Assembly (NCBI GenBank): GCA_900550735.1
Contig: URTD01000051.1
Span: 1-11,159, forward strand
DNA length: 11,159 nt
Direction of reading: 5' to 3'
Origin: an uncultured Collinsella sp.
GTDB lineage: Bacteria; Actinomycetota; Coriobacteriia; Coriobacteriales; Coriobacteriaceae
The position numbers and the translations under genes are program-made. The notes under the pieces were generated by a model that worked only from the letters and a program-made list of their open reading frames with translations, searched no databases and had not been told where the DNA came from. Shown piece after piece: positions 5,779-11,159 of the stretch; positions within the stretch are counted from its first letter, which is position 1, and the number at the start of each line of letters is the position of its first letter.

Positions 5779-6576
5779 ATGGGTCTTGAAGGAATCAAGC
5801 TGATTGCATGCGATTTGGACGGCATGTTGCTGCATCCGGGGGAGCGCGAGCCGCGTTCCGAGGCCTTTGAGCTCATCGATGAACTGCATCGTCGCGGTAT
5901 CGTGTTTATGCCGGCGAGCGGCCGTCAATATGCGAGCTTGCGCTATCTGTTTGCCCCGGTGGCCGATGAGCTCGCCTATGTATGCGAAAACGGAGCCCTG
6001 GTGATGAGCGAGGGACGTGCCGTTGTCAAGCGTTCCATGGAGCGTAGCCTTGCTATGGATATCGCGAATGCCGTGGTTGCGTATCCCCATGCCGACGTGA
6101 CCCTTTCGTGTGAGGGACACCTCTACACCATGAGCGGCAACGATGCGTTCGTCGATCATTTGCGCTATGAGGTCCACTGCGATGTGGCGGTGGTCGCCCG
6201 CCCCGAGGACATCGACGAGGACGTCATTAAGATTGCCTTCCAGACGCCCGAGGTGGATCAGCCGGCGGCCCTGGAGTATTTTGAGCGCCTCTTTAGCGAC
6301 TGTGTTGACGTGATGACGTCGGGAACCGAATGGACGGACTTTATCGGTTTCGGTTCGGGCAAGGGCTCCGCGCTTGCCGATTACGGTCGTGCCCTGGGTA
6401 TTTCGCCCGATGAGATGATGGCGTTTGGCGACAATGAGAACGATCGCGACATGCTCAACGTCGTGGGCCATCCCTATCTGATGGAGAGCTGCAACCCCTC
6501 TATGCGTGGCATTAACGACCGCGTCCGCTACGTGCGCACGGTCGAAGAAGAGCTGCGTCGTCTACTTGCTGAGTAG
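5779..6576 (+). CDS. Cof-type HAD-superfamily phosphatase
   Basis: A 265-residue cytosolic HAD hydrolase of the Cof (IIB cap) type, which dephosphorylates sugar phosphates, flavin or similar metabolites using Mg2+ and an Asp nucleophile. Motif I is D12-L-D14-G-M16, motif II S47 in ASGR, motif III K195 in GFGSGKGSAL, and motif IV GDNEND (217-222). The cap lies between motifs II and III. One oddity: motif I normally reads DxDGT and here has Met in place of Thr, while the nucleophile D12 and acid/base D14 remain. The substrate cannot be predicted. ATG 5779 is closely preceded by GGGGGAG (5769-5775, 3 nt spacing); a GTG at 5767 is an alternative adding four residues. The gene is convergent with perR, and the stop lies inside a terminator stem. 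Confidence 0.9.
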   Translation: MGLEGIKLIACDLDGMLLHPGEREPRSEAFELIDELHRRGIVFMPASGRQYASLRYLFAPVADELAYVCENGALVMSEGRAVVKRSMERSLAMDIANAVVAYPHADVTLSCEGHLYTMSGNDAFVDHLRYEVHCDVAVVARPEDIDEDVIKIAFQTPEVDQPAALEYFERLFSDCVDVMTSGTEWTDFIGFGSGKGSALADYGRALGISPDEMMAFGDNENDRDMLNVVGHPYLMESCNPSMRGINDRVRYVRTVEEELRRLLAE

Positions 6577-6608
6577 ACATTTGGGACATGTCTAGGAATC
6601 TATTTTTT
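6574..6608 (+). terminator. Intrinsic terminator overlapping the HAD gene stop
   Basis: TAGACAT (6574-6580) pairs with ATGTCTA (6588-6594): a 7-bp stem, 7-nt loop, then eight bases before a run of six T (6603-6608). The stem includes the TAG stop codon. It is AT-rich and moderately strong, with a slightly displaced T-run. Confidence 0.55.
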
Positions 6609-6656
6609 GCTGCAAAGTGCGGAAAGGTGGATTTTAAGGCATGTTCCAAACATCTA
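6574..6656. repeat. Imperfect inverted repeat joining two convergent stop codons
   Basis: Seventeen bases at 6574-6590 and 6640-6656 are reverse complements at 14 positions; one of the three differences would pair as G-U in RNA. The outer ends are exactly the TAG stop of the HAD gene (6574-6576) and the TAG stop of perR on the other strand (6656-6654). It may be a shared bidirectional termination structure. The left arm also takes part in the smaller hairpin at 6574-6594. Confidence 0.5.
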
Positions 6657-7034
6657 CCGGCAGTCGGGGCAGAGACCCTCGAAGATGGTGTAGTGCGACG
6701 TGACGTGCCAGCCGATTTGCTCGGACGCTTTGGCGTCGAGCTGGGCATCGAAGGGGAGCGGTACGTCGATGACGCGGCTGCATGAGGTGCAGATGATATG
6801 TGCGTGCGGCTCGATCGTGCGATCGAAGCGGCTGCCGCCCGGCGTCTTGATGGAGAGGATCTCGCCGGCGTCGGCCAAGAGATTGAGGTTGCGGTAGACC
6901 GTACCGCGGCTGATTTTGTCATCCTGCGCGCGCACGACGTTGTAGATTTCGTCGGCGGTGGGATGGTTGTAGCTTTGGCGCACGGCGTCAAGAACCAGCT
7001 TTCGCTGCTTGGTATTCCTTCTTTGCACCGCCAT
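6654..7034 (-). CDS. perR: PerR-like Fur-family metalloregulator
   Basis: A 126-residue Fur-family repressor. The N-terminal winged helix (about 7-62: NTKQRKLVLDAV, HPTADEIYNVV, SRGTVYRNLNLL) binds DNA. The C-terminal domain has two CxxC pairs (C82/C85 in CTSC, C122/C125 in CPDC) for structural zinc. Regulatory-site ligands match B. subtilis PerR in type and spacing: H24 (H37), D71 (D85), H77 and H79 (H91, H93), D90 (D104). An Asp at the D85 position is the mark of peroxide-sensing PerR, where iron-catalysed oxidation of the two His relieves repression; in anaerobes such proteins guard oxidative-stress genes. Zur or Fur is less likely but not excluded. ATG 7034 has AGAGG 8 nt upstream. A promoter with an internal partial palindrome lies just upstream, suggesting autoregulation. 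Confidence 0.85.
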   Translation of the reverse strand: MAVQRRNTKQRKLVLDAVRQSYNHPTADEIYNVVRAQDDKISRGTVYRNLNLLADAGEILSIKTPGGSRFDRTIEPHAHIICTSCSRVIDVPLPFDAQLDAKASEQIGWHVTSHYTIFEGLCPDCR

Positions 7035-7070
7035 GCGCCTCGCCTCTTTTCTATCAACGGTCGTAGGTAA

Positions 7071-7099
7071 ATGATACCGTATTTAGCACACAATACTAA
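7071..7099 (-). promoter_or_regulatory. perR promoter with candidate self-operator
   Basis: On the minus strand, TTAGTA (7099-7094) and TATCAT (7076-7071) are 17 bp apart, 37 bp before perR. TTAGTATTGTGTGCTAA (7099-7083) is a partial palindrome (TTAG-N9-CTAA) covering the -35 and part of the spacer, where a repressor would block polymerase. It only loosely resembles the PerR/Fur box. The -35 overlaps the stop codon of the upstream acylphosphatase gene, and no terminator stands between, so read-through into perR is also likely. Confidence 0.5.
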
Positions 7100-7506
7100 T
7101 AATGAGGACTGAAACCGTCTTCATTGGCAAGTGGGGCTCGGGCCTGGGCATCTACAAGGCGAAAACGCGTTCCCATGCGCTCGTAGGAGGCATGAAGTGC
7201 CTCGAGATGAGATAGGATGTCTGCCGGAGCTCCCTGTATCTCCATCTCGACTGAGCCGTCTTCCATGTTACGCACCCAGCCGGTGAGTGCGCGTGCCTGC
7301 GCGAGGTTGGTGTTGGTAAAGCGAAAACCAACGCCTTGGACTTGCCCCGCCCAGCGCAGGAAATAACGCAGGGGAGTGTCTTGAGTGGCCTCGTCGCTTG
7401 CAAGCACGGTAAGCCTGCGGCGCAGCTCGAGCTCGACGTTTGACGGTTTTTGAGGCTCTCGACTGCCGCCGGTGACGCTGGAGAAGAACGTATCGAAGAG
7501 GCCCAT
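7096..7506 (-). CDS. acyP: Acylphosphatase-domain protein
   Basis: A 136-residue protein. Residues about 46-136 are an acylphosphatase fold: LRYFLRWAGQVQGVGFRFTN followed by ALTGWVRNMEDGSVEMEIQG. Catalytic R62 (VGFR) and N80 (VRNMEDG) are both present. The enzyme hydrolyses acyl phosphates such as acetyl phosphate or carbamoyl phosphate and is cytosolic. The family is normally about 90-100 residues, so some 45 residues (MGLFDTFFSSVTGG, then a charged stretch) are an N-terminal addition. ATG 7506 comes 2 nt after the stop of the oxidoreductase gene, with no strong Shine-Dalgarno, pointing to translational coupling; a longer frame through the neighbour is rejected. It is the third gene of the rnhA-oxidoreductase-acyP run, with perR next. 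The metabolic link to the oxidoreductase is unknown. Confidence 0.88.
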   Translation of the reverse strand: MGLFDTFFSSVTGGSREPQKPSNVELELRRRLTVLASDEATQDTPLRYFLRWAGQVQGVGFRFTNTNLAQARALTGWVRNMEDGSVEMEIQGAPADILSHLEALHASYERMGTRFRLVDAQARAPLANEDGFSPHY

Positions 7507-7508
7507 CG

Positions 7509-8615
7509 CTATGCCTGCTTGCCTGCGTCGGCCGGGAAGGTTATGCCGGCCTGCTGACGCACGGCATCCATGATGCGTAGTGAGACGAGCGTGACATCGC
7601 GGTAGTGGCCAAGCTCGTGGCGTCCCGCCGGGGTCTCCCAAATCTCTTCCTTGACGTTATCGATGCCGCCGATGGCGGTGATAAAGTCTGTGAGTTCGTA
7701 TTCCATGGTGTTGCTCGATTTGGGCAGGTCGAGCACGCGGCCGTTGTCGCCCTGTTCGCGCGGCGCCTCGGTCGCCGAGCCGCGTACGACGTCGCCGCGA
7801 TAGTCGATGCGGACGTTGCGGGGCGTGGACAGATGGTCGATCTGGATAGTGCCACGCTCGCCTTCGATCTGCGAGGGCAGCAGGTCATTCGTAATTTTGG
7901 AGTGCGCGAGCTCGACGGAGATGCGGCCTCCGCCGTAGCTGGCGAGGATGGAACCGCAGCCGTCGATGGGGCCGTGCGTGAGCTGTCGCGTGGTGGGGTC
8001 GAGCAGAGTAGTCATGCTTGTAAGGCCGGAGGGCATGCCGAAAATCTCGACCATGGGCTCGACGGTGTAGACGCCAATGTCCATGAGGGAACCTGATGCC
8101 ATATTGCAGTCGAAGATATTGGTGGCGCGTCCCGCGAGAATCTCGTTGTAGCGCGAGGAATATTTGCCAAAGCGCAATGAGGCGCGGCGGATGGGCGCAA
8201 TTTCGCTCAGAGCGTCCTCGATTGCGTGGAAGGCGGGATCGTGGAGGGGACGCATGGCCTCGAGGGCCACGACACCTGCTGCCTCGGCAGCGCGGAAGAC
8301 TTCCAGCGCCTGCGCTTCGGTGGCGCAGAAGGGCTTTTCGACGATAACGTGTTTGCCGCCGGCGATGCAGGCAAGGGCCTGCTCGTAGTGAAGTGCGTTA
8401 GGGCTGCCGATATAGACGGCGTCGACGTCGGCGGCTGCCGCGAGCTCATCGAGTGAAGTAAAGTTTCGCTCGCCGCCGTGTTCGGCGGTAAAGGCGGCGC
8501 CGCGCTCGGCATCGCGTGAAAGCGTGCCCACAAACGCGGCTTGGTCGTTGGCGTTGACGACTTGGATAAAGTCGTCGGTGATCATGGATGTGCCGATGGT
8601 CGCGATGCGCAGCAT
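7509..8615 (-). CDS. Gfo/Idh/MocA family NAD(P)-dependent oxidoreductase
   Basis: A 368-residue oxidoreductase. The N-terminal Rossmann domain (about 1-122) begins MLRIATIGTSMITDDF, a glycine-motif variant, with DAVYIGSPNALHYEQA (65-80) and the family signature HVIVEKPF (89-96, catalytic-region Lys in EKP). The C-terminal domain contains GSLMDIGVYTVEPM (175-188), with an Asp and a Tyr where the family often has Asp and His. Members oxidise or reduce sugars, inositols or related alcohols using NAD(P); the substrate is not predictable here. ATG 8615 has GGGGG 4 nt upstream. The much longer open frame toward 8816 overlaps rnhA in another register and is not coding. Translationally coupled to acyP; a 73-bp gap separates it from rnhA, with no clear promoter in it. 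Confidence 0.92.
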   Translation of the reverse strand: MLRIATIGTSMITDDFIQVVNANDQAAFVGTLSRDAERGAAFTAEHGGERNFTSLDELAAAADVDAVYIGSPNALHYEQALACIAGGKHVIVEKPFCATEAQALEVFRAAEAAGVVALEAMRPLHDPAFHAIEDALSEIAPIRRASLRFGKYSSRYNEILAGRATNIFDCNMASGSLMDIGVYTVEPMVEIFGMPSGLTSMTTLLDPTTRQLTHGPIDGCGSILASYGGGRISVELAHSKITNDLLPSQIEGERGTIQIDHLSTPRNVRIDYRGDVVRGSATEAPREQGDNGRVLDLPKSSNTMEYELTDFITAIGGIDNVKEEIWETPAGRHELGHYRDVTLVSLRIMDAVRQQAGITFPADAGKQA

Positions 8616-8688
8616 ACGTCCCCCTTGCGTTGTTTGGTCTACAGGATGAGTGTAGCGCGTGGGGATATAAAGCTGCGCGAAAACGCTA

Positions 8689-9174
8689 TTACAGGTCGCT
8701 CTCGTTAAAGCCGGTGTCGATATCGAGGTTGCTGCCGTCGGCCGCCGTGGTGGCGAGCTCATCGCAGCGCTCGTTGAGCTCGTGGCCGGCGTGACCCTTA
8801 ACCCAGATGAACTCAACCTTGTGCTTGCTTTTGGCGGTGAGCAGGCGCTCCCACAGGTCGCGGTTCTTGACGGGCTGCTTGTTGGCGGTTTTCCATCCGC
8901 GCTTTTTCCAGCCGTCGATCCAGTGCTTGTTAAAGGCGTTGACGACGTACTGCGAATCGGAATGGACCTCGACCTCGCAGGGGCGGTTAAGCGCCTCGAG
9001 CGCCACGATGACCGCCATGAGCTCCATGCGGTTGTTGGTGGTCTTGGCGTAGCCGCGCGAAAGCTCGGAGGTGAAGGTCTTGCCGGCGGGGTTGGTGTAT
9101 TTGAGCACGGCGCCGTAGCCGCCGCGTCCCGGATTTGATCGGGCCGAGCCGTCGGTATAGATGATGACCTTCAC
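8689..9174 (-). CDS. rnhA: Ribonuclease HI, GTG start
   Basis: A 161-residue RNase HI that cuts the RNA strand of RNA-DNA hybrids during replication and R-loop removal. The DEDD metal site is complete: D8 (YTDGSARSNPG), E51 (NNRMELMA), D73 (HSDSQYV) and D138 (ERCDELA). H128 in VKGHAGH matches the E. coli loop histidine H124. The basic protrusion WKKRGWKTANKQPVKN (89-104) is also present. I chose GTG at 9174: the domain begins directly with MKVIIYTDGS, and AAGGAAG with the AGGA core stands 5 nt upstream on the minus strand. An open frame to 9225 adds 17 unrelated residues. The last 20 residues (DGSNLDIDTGFNESDL) are an acidic tail. It is the first gene of the minus-strand run toward perR. Confidence 0.95.
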   Translation of the reverse strand: MKVIIYTDGSARSNPGRGGYGAVLKYTNPAGKTFTSELSRGYAKTTNNRMELMAVIVALEALNRPCEVEVHSDSQYVVNAFNKHWIDGWKKRGWKTANKQPVKNRDLWERLLTAKSKHKVEFIWVKGHAGHELNERCDELATTAADGSNLDIDTGFNESDL

Positions 9175-9212
9175 GGGCTTCCTTTCGTTGGGTACGTTTC
9201 GTGTGAGTGACC

Positions 9213-9244
9213 ATTGTAGCGCCATGCCCGCCGGGGGCTAGCAA
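9213..9244 (-). promoter_or_regulatory. Candidate rnhA promoter
   Basis: On the minus strand a good -10, TACAAT (9218-9213), stands 38 bp before the rnhA GTG. The best -35-like hexamer is TTGCTA (9244-9239), but the 20-bp spacing is long. This 99-bp gap between the LysR stop and rnhA holds no terminator that I can see. Confidence 0.4.
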
Positions 9245-9273
9245 TCTACGATTTCTACCCCGTCTTCCGACAG

Positions 9274-10176
9274 TTAGCTGGCATGGATGATGCGGTTGAG
9301 CTCGTCGAGGTATTGCTGCAAGAGGGGAGAGGGCTTGCGCTCGTCGTGCATGATATAGCCTACGTGCATCGTTGGGGCGTCTGCTAACGGGATCGATGCC
9401 ATACCCCATTGCATTTCATTGGAGAGGACACCGGTCGACAGGGTGTAACCGTTCGACGTGATAAGCAAGTTAGTAAGTGTTCCGCGGTCCGAGATTCGTA
9501 TGTTGCGGTCGCAAGGGATATAGCTAAAAGGTTCCTCGGCGTAATAGAAGGAGTTTGAGGTTCCCTGCTCAAAGCTATAACGCGTATAGGGTGTGAGGTC
9601 GGCAAGGGACAGCTGCGGGCGGCGGGCAAGCGGGTGGCGCTCGCTAACGAAGACGTGGACCGTCGCGTCGAATAGGGGATGGAAGCTCGCGCGCGCATCG
9701 GCAAAAGCCTTCTGCAGAACGCGGGCGTTAAAGTCGTCCAGATAGAGGATGCCGATGTCGCTGCGAAACGCGCGGACGTCATCGATGATCTGCGATGTGG
9801 TGGTCTCGCGCATGATGAACTCGAACTTGCTGTCGCGGCAGCGCTCGACCACGTTGACAAAGGCCTCGACCGAAAAGGCGTAGTGCTGGGCGGAAATGGC
9901 GAGGCGGGCTTGCGGGGTGCCGCCGTCCTCGTAGCGCGCCTCGAGCATGTCGGCCTGCTCTACGACCTGGCGCGCATAGCCCAAAAGCTCGGTGCCGTCG
10001 TTGGTGAGCGTGACGCCGCGGCTGGAGCGCGTAAAGATCTCCAGGTGGAGCTCCTGTTCCAGGCTTTTGACGGCGTTTGAGATGTTGGACTGAGCGGTAT
10101 AGAGGCGCTGAGCTGCGGCGTTAATTGAGCCGGACTCTGCCACGGCAATCAGAAAACGAAGCTGCTGAAGGGTCAT
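9274..10176 (-). CDS. LysR-type transcriptional regulator, divergent from metY
   Basis: A 300-residue LysR-family regulator. Residues 1-60 form the winged helix-turn-helix (MTLQQLRFLIAVAESGSINA, AAQRLYTAQSNISNAVKSLE, then RSSRGVTLTNDG). Residues about 88-300 are the periplasmic-binding-protein-like effector domain. Such proteins sense a small molecule and usually control the divergent gene as well as their own, so the O-acetylhomoserine sulfhydrylase gene is the likely target; sulfur regulators such as CysB, CmbR and MetR belong to this family. The effector cannot be read from sequence. I prefer ATG 10176 over ATG 10185: AGGA is 8 nt from the former, whereas the latter has its purine stretch directly adjacent. 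A clean ATC-N9-GAT operator lies 22-38 bp upstream. Confidence 0.92.
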   Translation of the reverse strand: MTLQQLRFLIAVAESGSINAAAQRLYTAQSNISNAVKSLEQELHLEIFTRSSRGVTLTNDGTELLGYARQVVEQADMLEARYEDGGTPQARLAISAQHYAFSVEAFVNVVERCRDSKFEFIMRETTTSQIIDDVRAFRSDIGILYLDDFNARVLQKAFADARASFHPLFDATVHVFVSERHPLARRPQLSLADLTPYTRYSFEQGTSNSFYYAEEPFSYIPCDRNIRISDRGTLTNLLITSNGYTLSTGVLSNEMQWGMASIPLADAPTMHVGYIMHDERKPSPLLQQYLDELNRIIHAS

Positions 10177-10197
10177 CGATGCCATCCTTTCGATTGC

Positions 10198-10214
10198 TAT
10201 CTATAAAACAGATA
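10198..10214. promoter_or_regulatory. LysR-type operator (ATC-N9-GAT palindrome)
   Basis: TATCTATAAAACAGATA is a 5-7-5 palindrome containing ATC-N9-GAT, the classic LysR recognition form. It lies 22 bp upstream of the LysR ATG (10176) and 23 bp upstream of the -35 of the divergent promoter. That is a good position for autorepression and for activating the sulfhydrylase gene. Confidence 0.7.
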
Positions 10215-10236
10215 ACAGGTTAGCGCTTTTAAGTGA

Positions 10237-10265
10237 TTGACCGAGGGAAACAATGCCCGTACTAT
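10237..10265 (+). promoter_or_regulatory. Promoter of the sulfhydrylase gene
   Basis: TTGACC (10237-10242) and TACTAT (10260-10265) are separated by exactly 17 bp. This is the best housekeeping promoter in the window. Start of transcription is predicted near 10272, giving a leader of about 177 nt before the start codon. Confidence 0.8.
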
Positions 10266-10271
10266 TCAAAA

Positions 10272-10448
10272 CACACAAAGGCGGTAGGTAATTAAGCCAA
10301 CCACGGAACCGGGATGCGAAAGGAGGCCCGCATATGAATTGCTTACCAAGACGAATGCCGGGCTCCTGTTTGCGCCCGTCGGCGTGATCAGGAGACAGCG
10401 ACTTACTTCTCTCTTTTTATTTACTTTCGTTCGATCAAGGAGATCATC
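10272..10448 (+). promoter_or_regulatory. Structured mRNA leader of metY with mutually exclusive hairpins
   Basis: Several stems are visible and cannot all form together. Stem A: 10283-10293 with 10337-10347, 11 pairs including two G-U. Stem B: AGGAG...CGCAT (10321-10333) with ATGCC...CTCCT (10355-10367), 12 pairs with two bulges; it hides the upstream frame's Shine-Dalgarno. Stem C: CTCCTG (10363-10368) with CAGGAG (10389-10394), enclosing CGCC/GGCG (10373-10376/10381-10384). Stems B and C share 10363-10367. A pyrimidine-rich tract with T5 follows at 10403-10422, preceded by a weak possible stem GGAGA/TCTCT (10391-10395/10408-10412). The metY Shine-Dalgarno is AAGGAG at 10437-10442. No known SAM, cobalamin or T-box signature is recognisable. 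Control by termination or translation is inferred. Confidence 0.6.
10334..10387 (+). CDS. 17-codon leader peptide MNCLPRRMPGSCLRPSA upstream of metY
   Basis: A short frame with an excellent Shine-Dalgarno (AAAGGAGG, 10319-10326, 7 nt before ATG), all inside the predicted transcript of the sulfhydrylase gene. It encodes two cysteines (codons 3 and 12) and an internal methionine (codon 8). TTA, AGA and CGA at codons 4, 6 and 7 are infrequent in the neighbouring GC-rich genes. The reading frame covers the 3' strand of stem A, the 3' strand of stem B and most of stem C, with its stop (10385-10387) just before the 3' strand of stem C. It is therefore well placed to be a cis-acting leader whose translation speed senses charged tRNA-Cys (or Met). 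Nothing shows that the free peptide has a function of its own. Confidence 0.65.
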   Translation: MNCLPRRMPGSCLRPSA

Positions 10449-11159
10449 ATGAGCCAGTTCATCAACAACCCCGAGCACACCTTTGGTTTCGATACCCTGC
10501 AGCTTCACGTTGGCCAGGAGAGCGCCGATCCCGCATCCGACTCCCGCGCCGTGCCTATCTACCAGACCACGAGCTATGTGTTCCGCAATTCCCAGCACGC
10601 CGCCGACCGCTTTGGTCTTGCCGACGCCGGCAACATCTACGGCCGTCTGACCAACTCCACCCAGGGCGTCTTCGAGGACCGTATCGCCGCGCTCGAGGGT
10701 GGCGTGGCGGGTCTTGCCGTCGCCTCCGGTGCTGCTGCCATCACCTATACCCTGCAGGCCCTTGCCCAGGCCGGCGACAATGTGGTGGCCCAGAAGACCA
10801 TCTACGGCGGTTCCTACAACCTGCTGGAGCACACGCTCTCCCAGTTTGGCGTCGAAACCACCTTCGTCGATGCCCACAACCAGAACGAGGTCGAGGGCGC
10901 CATCAAGGACAACACCACGGTCATCTATCTCGAGACGCTCGGCAACCCCAACTCCGACATCCCCAACATCGACGCTATCTCCGAGATCGCCAAGAAGCAC
11001 GGTCTGCCGGTTGTCGTCGACAACACCTTCGGCACCCCGTATCTGTTCCGTCCGCTGGAGCATGGTGCCAACATCGTCGTCCACTCCGCAACCAAGTTCA
11101 TCGGCGGCCACGGCACCTCGCTGGGCGGTGTGATCGTCGACGGCGGTAACTTCGATTGG
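10449..11159 (+). CDS. metY: O-acetylhomoserine sulfhydrylase (Cys/Met PLP family), 3' end beyond window
   Basis: The first 237 codons of a Cys/Met-metabolism PLP enzyme. O-acetylhomoserine sulfhydrylase joins O-acetylhomoserine with sulfide to give homocysteine and acetate, the direct sulfhydrylation route to methionine. Start features are typical of the subgroup: FDTLQLHVGQESADP, SRAVPIYQTTSYVF (33-46) and Y64 in IYGR. The PLP site is K216 in HSATKFIGGHG, with D191 in VVVDNTFGTP. Family members are about 425-430 residues, so roughly 190 are missing at the window edge. ATG 10449 has AAGGAG with 6 nt spacing. Very GC-biased, uniform codon use suggests high expression. It is driven by the promoter at 10237-10265, through a leader with a Cys-containing upstream frame, and faces a divergent LysR gene. 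Cystathionine gamma-synthase or lyase relatives are less likely. Confidence 0.94.
   Translation, partial: MSQFINNPEHTFGFDTLQLHVGQESADPASDSRAVPIYQTTSYVFRNSQHAADRFGLADAGNIYGRLTNSTQGVFEDRIAALEGGVAGLAVASGAAAITYTLQALAQAGDNVVAQKTIYGGSYNLLEHTLSQFGVETTFVDAHNQNEVEGAIKDNTTVIYLETLGNPNSDIPNIDAISEIAKKHGLPVVVDNTFGTPYLFRPLEHGANIVVHSATKFIGGHGTSLGGVIVDGGNFDW

Noticed and set aside
5224..6471. 415-codon minus-strand open frame opposite ureE and the HAD gene
   Set aside because: It runs through a perfect intrinsic terminator and two recognised genes; composition is typical of a shadow frame.
8616..8816. N-terminal extension of the Gfo/Idh/MocA gene to 8816
   Set aside because: The added 67 residues are Ser/Thr/Ala/Pro-rich shadow of rnhA in another frame. 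The family start MLRIATIGTS has its own Shine-Dalgarno.
10283..10400. SAM, cobalamin or T-box riboswitch in the metY leader
   Set aside because: I looked for the SAM-I core, SAM-II/IV elements, the T-box AGGGTGG motif and the full B12 core. Only fragments such as CAGGAGAC (B12-box-like) and TGCGAA occur, without the required architecture, and a leader frame explains the region better. A covariance-model scan would settle it.
10266..11111. 281-codon minus-strand open frame opposite metY
   Set aside because: The plus strand encodes an unmistakable PLP enzyme; the opposite frame is rich in G, V and D as expected of an antisense shadow.

Overview
The window looks like chromosomal DNA of a high-GC, strictly anaerobic actinobacterium of the class Coriobacteriia, most likely Collinsella or a close relative. 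This rests on protein character and codon use: an oxygen-sensitive NrdG activase, a five-ligand PerR-type regulator and GC-rich third positions. No 16S gene or species marker is present, so the assignment is inference. No IS element, prophage, CRISPR array, tRNA or rRNA gene was seen.

Layout. (1) 1-376: a terminator from an upstream gene, then about 330 bp with no credible gene, ending in a 21-bp-arm inverted repeat. (2) 377-2695 (+): nrdG, then a short pteridine cluster folE - HD-domain phosphohydrolase - folB, whose order matches the first steps of folate synthesis. folP and folK are not here. (3) 2702-4566 (-): a YgjP-type zinc metalloprotease and a membrane-dipeptidase-family (M19) zinc peptidase, separated by a long hairpin. 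(4) 4687-5697 (+): a tight two-gene unit of a SlyD-like FKBP prolyl isomerase and a UreE-like nickel metallochaperone, closed by a strong terminator. No urease gene is in view. (5) 5779-6576 (+): a Cof-type HAD phosphatase. (6) 6654-9174 (-): rnhA, a Gfo/Idh/MocA oxidoreductase, an acylphosphatase and a PerR-like regulator, all on the minus strand with short gaps. (7) 9274-11159: a LysR-type regulator (-) divergent from an O-acetylhomoserine sulfhydrylase gene (+, cut by the window end).

The most interesting region is the roughly 180-nt leader of the sulfhydrylase gene. A near-consensus promoter (TTGACC-N17-TACTAT) is followed by a 17-codon upstream reading frame with a near-perfect Shine-Dalgarno. 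It encodes MNCLPRRMPGSCLRPSA and carries two Cys codons, an internal Met codon and a run of codons rare in this GC-rich DNA. It overlaps several mutually exclusive RNA hairpins. This looks like a translating-ribosome attenuator for a sulfur amino acid gene. The divergent LysR gene has a clean ATC-N9-GAT operator just upstream of its start. Second in interest are the SlyD-UreE pair and the HD enzyme placed where the folate pathway needs a dihydroneopterin triphosphate phosphatase.
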